This document shows positions 59,967 through 64,000 of a stretch of DNA of 64,000 bases, piece by piece. The position numbers and the translations under genes are program-made. This DNA is from an uncultured Opitutia bacterium (GTDB taxonomy: Bacteria > Verrucomicrobiota > Verrucomicrobiia > Opitutales > UBA953). How positions within the stretch are numbered: position 1 is the first letter of the stretch; each line of letters opens with the position of its first letter. The notes beneath the pieces were generated by a model that was given only the letters and a program-made list of their open reading frames with translations, had not been told where the DNA came from and ran no database searches. Location: positions 22,381-86,380 of the forward strand of contig CAIWNE010000086.1 of NCBI GenBank assembly GCA_903913915.1, read 5' to 3'.

Positions 59967-60435
59967 GGGAAGAGGGGGCGCAGGCCGGACAGATGCCGTA
60001 GATTTCCATGACATGGGTCAGGTCGGCATAGCCCTTGGTGCGGGCGGCGGCTTCGAGGCGCGAGGTGTCGCAGCCGGGCAGGCGGTCGATCCGGCCGCAG
60101 CGGCGGCAGATGACGTGGTGATGGTGGTGTCCGGGCGAGACGAGGGCGTAGAGGCTGCGGCCGCGCTCGAGCGGATGACGCTGGACGATGCCGGCGTCAT
60201 CCATGGCCCCGAGGCTTCGGTAGACGGTGACCAGGTCCAGTTTGTCGTCGCCGGCCGCCTCATGGATCTGCTCCGCGCTGAGGGGATGCTTGGCCGCCGC
60301 GAGCACCTGCAGCATGGCGAGGCGAGGAGAGGTGACCCGCATGGCCTTCTCCTTCATGCGGAGGACGGCCGCTTCGATGCGATCGCCGGAGCCTTCCCCG
60401 CAACAACCTTCCTCATGGCGGTGGCCTTGGGACAT
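59959..60435 (-). CDS. Fur-family metalloregulator
   Basis: RVTSPRLAMLQVL, LVTVYRSLGAMDDAGIVQRH, GHHHHHVICRRCGRIDRLP, CPAC. Confidence 0.92.
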   Translation of the reverse strand: MSQGHRHEEGCCGEGSGDRIEAAVLRMKEKAMRVTSPRLAMLQVLAAAKHPLSAEQIHEAAGDDKLDLVTVYRSLGAMDDAGIVQRHPLERGRSLYALVSPGHHHHHVICRRCGRIDRLPGCDTSRLEAAARTKGYADLTHVMEIYGICPACAPSSHA

Positions 60436-60522
60436 GTCCCGTAGGTTTGGGGTCGTTTATGACGAGGCAACAACGAATGGCCACTTGCCTCCCGCCCGGG
60501 TCTGGTTTGGCTGGATGAGTCC

Positions 60523-61647
60523 ATGTCCGACTGTCCGGCTAACCCGACCTCCGCCCGCGAACTCTGTCCGGTCTCGTTCCGGGATTTCGTGTCGGCCGAG
60601 CCCTTCAAGCTGGAGCTGGGCGGCGAGCTCCCGGCCCTGACGTTGCGCTACGAGACCTATGGCACGTTGCTGCCCGACAAGTCCAACGCGATCCTGGTGC
60701 CGCATGCGTTGAGCGGCGACCACCACGTCGCCGGGCGCTATTCGGCCGAAGACCGCAAGGCAGGCTGGTGGGATTGCTTCGTCGGCCCGGGCAAGCCTAT
60801 CGACACCGACCGGTTCTTCGTCATCGGCGTGAATTGCATCGGCGGCTGCCGCGGTTCGACCGGCCCGCTCTCGACTGATCCCCGGACCGGCAAGCCCTAC
60901 GGCGGTTATTTCCCGGAGATCACCCTCGGCGACATCGTCCGCGCCCAGCGCCTCGTCGTACGCCATCTCGGCATCTCTAAGCTCCATGCCGTCGTCGGCG
61001 GCTCGATGGGCGGCATGCAGGCGTTGATCTGGTGCGCGGATTATCCGGCCGAAGTCGGCCGCATCGCCGTGCTCGCCGCCGGCCTCAGCCAGTCCCCGAT
61101 GGCGATCGCCCTCAACGCCGTCTCCCGCGCCTGCGTGGAGCGCGACCCGAATTTCCGCGGTGGTCATTACGCCCCCGGCGAAGGCCCGGACTCCGGTCTG
61201 GCCGTGGGTCGCATGCTGGCGCACATCAGCTACCTTTCCTCGGCTTCCTTCGAGCAGAAGTTCGGCCGCGCCAAGGTGCCCGGCGCCGGCGCCGGCGACC
61301 CCGTCCATTGGCAGGTCGAGAGCTACCTTGAGCACCAAGGGAAGGCGTTCGTCCAGCGTTTCGACGCCAACAGCTGGCTGCGCATCACCCGCGCGGTCGA
61401 CCGCTTCGACATGACCGCCCGCGCCTCCTCCGGGACCTTGTTCACGCAGGACGGCCCGGACGTGCTCGCGATCGGTTTCTCCAGCGACTGGCTCTACCCG
61501 ACGAGCGAGCTGCGCATGCTCCTCGCCGCGGCCACGGCCGTCGGCGTCAACGCCGCCTATCACGAGGTCGTGACGGATGCCGGCCATGACGGCTTCCTGC
61601 TTCCCGACACCGGGCTCGCGGTTCGCCTGCACGCCTTCCTGGGGTGA
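60523..61647 (+). CDS. metX: Homoserine O-acetyltransferase
   Basis: LTLRYETYG, ALSGDHHVAG, VVGGSMGGMQAL, DAGHDGFLL alpha/beta hydrolase. Confidence 0.93.
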   Translation: MSDCPANPTSARELCPVSFRDFVSAEPFKLELGGELPALTLRYETYGTLLPDKSNAILVPHALSGDHHVAGRYSAEDRKAGWWDCFVGPGKPIDTDRFFVIGVNCIGGCRGSTGPLSTDPRTGKPYGGYFPEITLGDIVRAQRLVVRHLGISKLHAVVGGSMGGMQALIWCADYPAEVGRIAVLAAGLSQSPMAIALNAVSRACVERDPNFRGGHYAPGEGPDSGLAVGRMLAHISYLSSASFEQKFGRAKVPGAGAGDPVHWQVESYLEHQGKAFVQRFDANSWLRITRAVDRFDMTARASSGTLFTQDGPDVLAIGFSSDWLYPTSELRMLLAAATAVGVNAAYHEVVTDAGHDGFLLPDTGLAVRLHAFLG

Positions 61648-63093
61648 TCAGAGCAGCGGGGCGATCACCTTCGCCACCGCCTCGATCGCGCGACCGCTCA
61701 GGGTGCGGGTGCGTCGGTACAGGTCTTCGGTATAACGCGTGGATTCGGTTTCCCAGCCGAAGATCAGTGCCTTGACTTCTGCGATGGCGACGTCGTCGCG
61801 GACGACCGCGCCGATCTCGTAATTCCAGAACAACGAGCGCATGTCGAGGTTCGCCGAGCCGATCACGAGATGTTCGTCGTCGACGATCACGAGCTTGGCA
61901 TGCAGCACGTCGGGCTTGAAGAAGAGGATTTCCGCGCCCGCCTCGCGGAGCGTGCGCAGGTGCCACCGTCGCGCGAGGTCGAGCAGGCGGTGGTCGGAGC
62001 GGCGGGGTACCATGATCTTCACGTGGCGGCCGGCGTGCGCGGCGGTCACGAGCAGGGTGAAGAGGGTGCGGTCGGGGACGAAGTATGGCGTGACGACGGT
62101 GATCGACTTCTTGCAGTTGGAGAAAAACCGTTCGTACGTCTCCCAGAGCGGATCCCTTTCGCAGTCGGGGCCGGAGGAGACGACTTCGATCCGCGCCGGT
62201 CCGACGTGAGGCGAACGTTCCCGGAGCAGGGCGGCGAACCGCATCGGGGCTTCGTCCGTGGCCTGGCACCAATCGGCGATGAAGACCCGCTCGATGGCGG
62301 CCGCCGTCGGCCCTTCGATCAGGAAGGAGCAGTCGCGGAAGCGGCGATTGGAAGGCCGCTCGCCCATGTAACGTGAACCGAGGTTCTGGCCGCCGATGAT
62401 CGCGGTCGCGCCGTCGAAGACCGCGATCTTGCGGTGATTACGCCAGTTGGCGGAACCTTTGCCTTGCATGGGCAGGGCTGGATTGAAGCGCGCGACCTGT
62501 CCGCCGGCCCGACGGAGCGGCCGGCAGAGGCGCAGCGGGATTCCGAAGCTGCCGATGGCGTCGACGAGCAGACGGACCTCGATGCCTTCTTTGGCCCGGG
62601 CCGTCAGCAGGCTGACGATCTCGCGGCCGACGTCGTCGTTGCTGAGGATATACGTCGAGAGGCTGATCCGGCGCTTGGCGCCCAGGATCTGGCGGCGCAA
62701 TTCGTCGAAGGTGTCGCGACCTTGCCGGTCGCCGAGGAGGCGGAAGCGGTTGCCGCCGAAGTCGGGTTCGTCGCTGAGCCGCCAGGCGACGCGGTTCACT
62801 TCCTTCTTCGCGTCGGCGAGCGACGAATGCTTCCGGCCGCCGAAGAGGTAGACGACCAGCGCCGTGGCGAGCGGGAAGAACCAGGCCAGCGGCCCCCAGA
62901 GCAGCAGGTAGGCGGGCGAGATGCGGGCGCGCATGACGCGCAGGAGCACGTAGATCTGGCAACCGGTGCGGATCGCCAGCATGGCGTTGGCCGGCAGCAG
63001 GCTGGCCCACTCCGCCACGAGGATGACCAAGGCGGCCAGCAGCGCCAGCGTCGTGCTGCGCGTAAGTCGGCCGTATCCCTGGAACGGAACCAT
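61648..63093 (-). CDS. cls: Cardiolipin synthase-like phospholipase D protein
   Basis: N-term TM helices; HRKIAVFDGATAIIGGQN and HAKLVIVDDEHLVIGSANLDMRS HKD motifs. Confidence 0.92.
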   Translation of the reverse strand: MVPFQGYGRLTRSTTLALLAALVILVAEWASLLPANAMLAIRTGCQIYVLLRVMRARISPAYLLLWGPLAWFFPLATALVVYLFGGRKHSSLADAKKEVNRVAWRLSDEPDFGGNRFRLLGDRQGRDTFDELRRQILGAKRRISLSTYILSNDDVGREIVSLLTARAKEGIEVRLLVDAIGSFGIPLRLCRPLRRAGGQVARFNPALPMQGKGSANWRNHRKIAVFDGATAIIGGQNLGSRYMGERPSNRRFRDCSFLIEGPTAAAIERVFIADWCQATDEAPMRFAALLRERSPHVGPARIEVVSSGPDCERDPLWETYERFFSNCKKSITVVTPYFVPDRTLFTLLVTAAHAGRHVKIMVPRRSDHRLLDLARRWHLRTLREAGAEILFFKPDVLHAKLVIVDDEHLVIGSANLDMRSLFWNYEIGAVVRDDVAIAEVKALIFGWETESTRYTEDLYRRTRTLSGRAIEAVAKVIAPLL

Positions 63094-63135
63094 GCGCGGA
63101 TACTACGACGGATGGCGGCCGATGGGCACAAAAAA

Positions 63136-63157
63136 AGACCCCGGTTGCCCGGGGTCT
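63136..63157 (-). terminator. Intrinsic terminator of rpsA
   Basis: AGACCCCGG-GCAA-CCGGGGTCT TTTTTT on the - strand. Confidence 0.88.
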
Positions 63158-63181
63158 GTTCTGGTTCCTGCGAAGGACGGC

Positions 63182-64000
63182 TTAGTTGCCGGCCTTGTCG
63201 AGGAGGTCGCCGAGACTGTTGAAGTCTCCGCTGCCCGAAGACGAGGAGGACGAACCGCCGGCCGAGGGGGCCGGGGCGCCGCCGGTGGACGGGCCCTTGA
63301 TGCGGTCGTAGCTGCTGATCTCGGCCTGGAGGCGTTCGGCGTCGTAGTTCGCGGCCTTGATCGAGAGACCGATGCGACGGTCTTCCTTGTCGATCTTGAT
63401 GACGCGAGCGGTGACGTCCTGGCCGACCTTGACGACGTCCTTGACGTTCTCGACGCGCTGTTCGGCGAGCTGGGAGACGTGCACGAGGCCGTCGATCTCG
63501 TCGGAGAGCTCGATGAAGGCGCCGAAGTTCGCGATCTTGGAGACCTTGCCGGTGACGAGGTCGCCGATCCGGTACTTGCGGTCGATTTCGGACCACGGAT
63601 CGGTCTGGGTCTGCTTGACGCCCAGGGAGATGCGCTGCTGGTCGACGTCGACGTCGAGCACGATGGCTTCCACGTCGTCGCCCTTCTTCATGACTTCGGC
63701 CGGGTTGTTGATGCGGCGGGTCCAGCTCATGTCGGACACGTGCACCATGCCGTCGATGCCATCTTCCAGTTCGACGAACGCGCCGTAGTTGGTGAGGTTG
63801 CGCACCTTGCCGCGGACGCGAGCGCCCACCGGGTAGTTGTGGCGGACCTTTTCCCACGGATTGGTTTCGAGCTGGCGGATACCGAGCGAGATTTTCGGTT
63901 CGTCCTTGTTGAAGTTGAGGATGACCGCGTCGACTTCCTGGCCGCCCTTGAGGATGTCAGAGGGCTTCTGGACGCGCTTGGTCCAGGAGAGCTCGGAGAC
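63182..64000 (-). CDS. rpsA: 30S ribosomal protein S1 (5' part outside the window)
   Basis: Repeated S1 domains (GKVRNLTNYGAFVELEDGIDGMVHVSDMSW; GKVSKIANFGAFIELSDEIDGLVHVSQ); frame stays open to the window end (VSELSWTKRVQKPSDILKGGQEV). Confidence 0.95.
   Translation of the reverse strand, partial: VSELSWTKRVQKPSDILKGGQEVDAVILNFNKDEPKISLGIRQLETNPWEKVRHNYPVGARVRGKVRNLTNYGAFVELEDGIDGMVHVSDMSWTRRINNPAEVMKKGDDVEAIVLDVDVDQQRISLGVKQTQTDPWSEIDRKYRIGDLVTGKVSKIANFGAFIELSDEIDGLVHVSQLAEQRVENVKDVVKVGQDVTARVIKIDKEDRRIGLSIKAANYDAERLQAEISSYDRIKGPSTGGAPAPSAGGSSSSSSGSGDFNSLGDLLDKAGN

Noticed and set aside
60436-60522. Possible SAM riboswitch upstream of metX
   Set aside because: Intergenic region is only about 87 bp and I could not identify a SAM-I/II or SAH riboswitch core; Rfam/Infernal would settle this

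Overview
This is a 64 kb, GC-rich, gene-dense bacterial chromosomal window. It holds about 46 protein-coding genes and one tRNA gene. I recognised no CRISPR array, IS element or prophage. Gene content and style suggest a Verrucomicrobiota/PVC-type chromosome: a large GreA-domain protein, an ExbB-ExbD-ExbD operon with TPR proteins, and lpxA/plsX/fabH blocks. That assignment is inference; no 16S is present. Main blocks: ftsH-coaE; a type IV pilus/type II secretion motor block (PilB-like, PilT, second PilB-like, PilC); an initiator-type tRNA-Met in an AT-rich island; two paralogous VWA-like proteins with TonB-like N-terminal anchors; thioesterase, GT-C-like membrane protein, ApbE, TPR protein, YyaL; mutL divergently placed from uvrB/HAD/FAD-oxidase/nadE; thrB-thrC; a TPR-TPR-ExbB-ExbD-ExbD operon; ArsR-methyltransferase fusion; GreA-like; rlmN; rpe; LptE-like/TPR/fabH/plsX/rpmF; a Cys-rich repeat protein; pdxA-lpxA; rsmI; pgi; ilvD; scpB-pheA-mlaD; glyS; a MurU-AmgK-like fusion; fur; metX; cls; rpsA (partial). 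The most interesting leads are the TonB-anchored VWA pair (possible ExbBD clients), the repeat module inserted in one of them, the MurU-AmgK fusion, the atypical initiator tRNA, a Cys-rich tandem-repeat secreted protein, and a possible CTG start for pgi. Many long antisense ORFs in the supplied track are high-GC artefacts.
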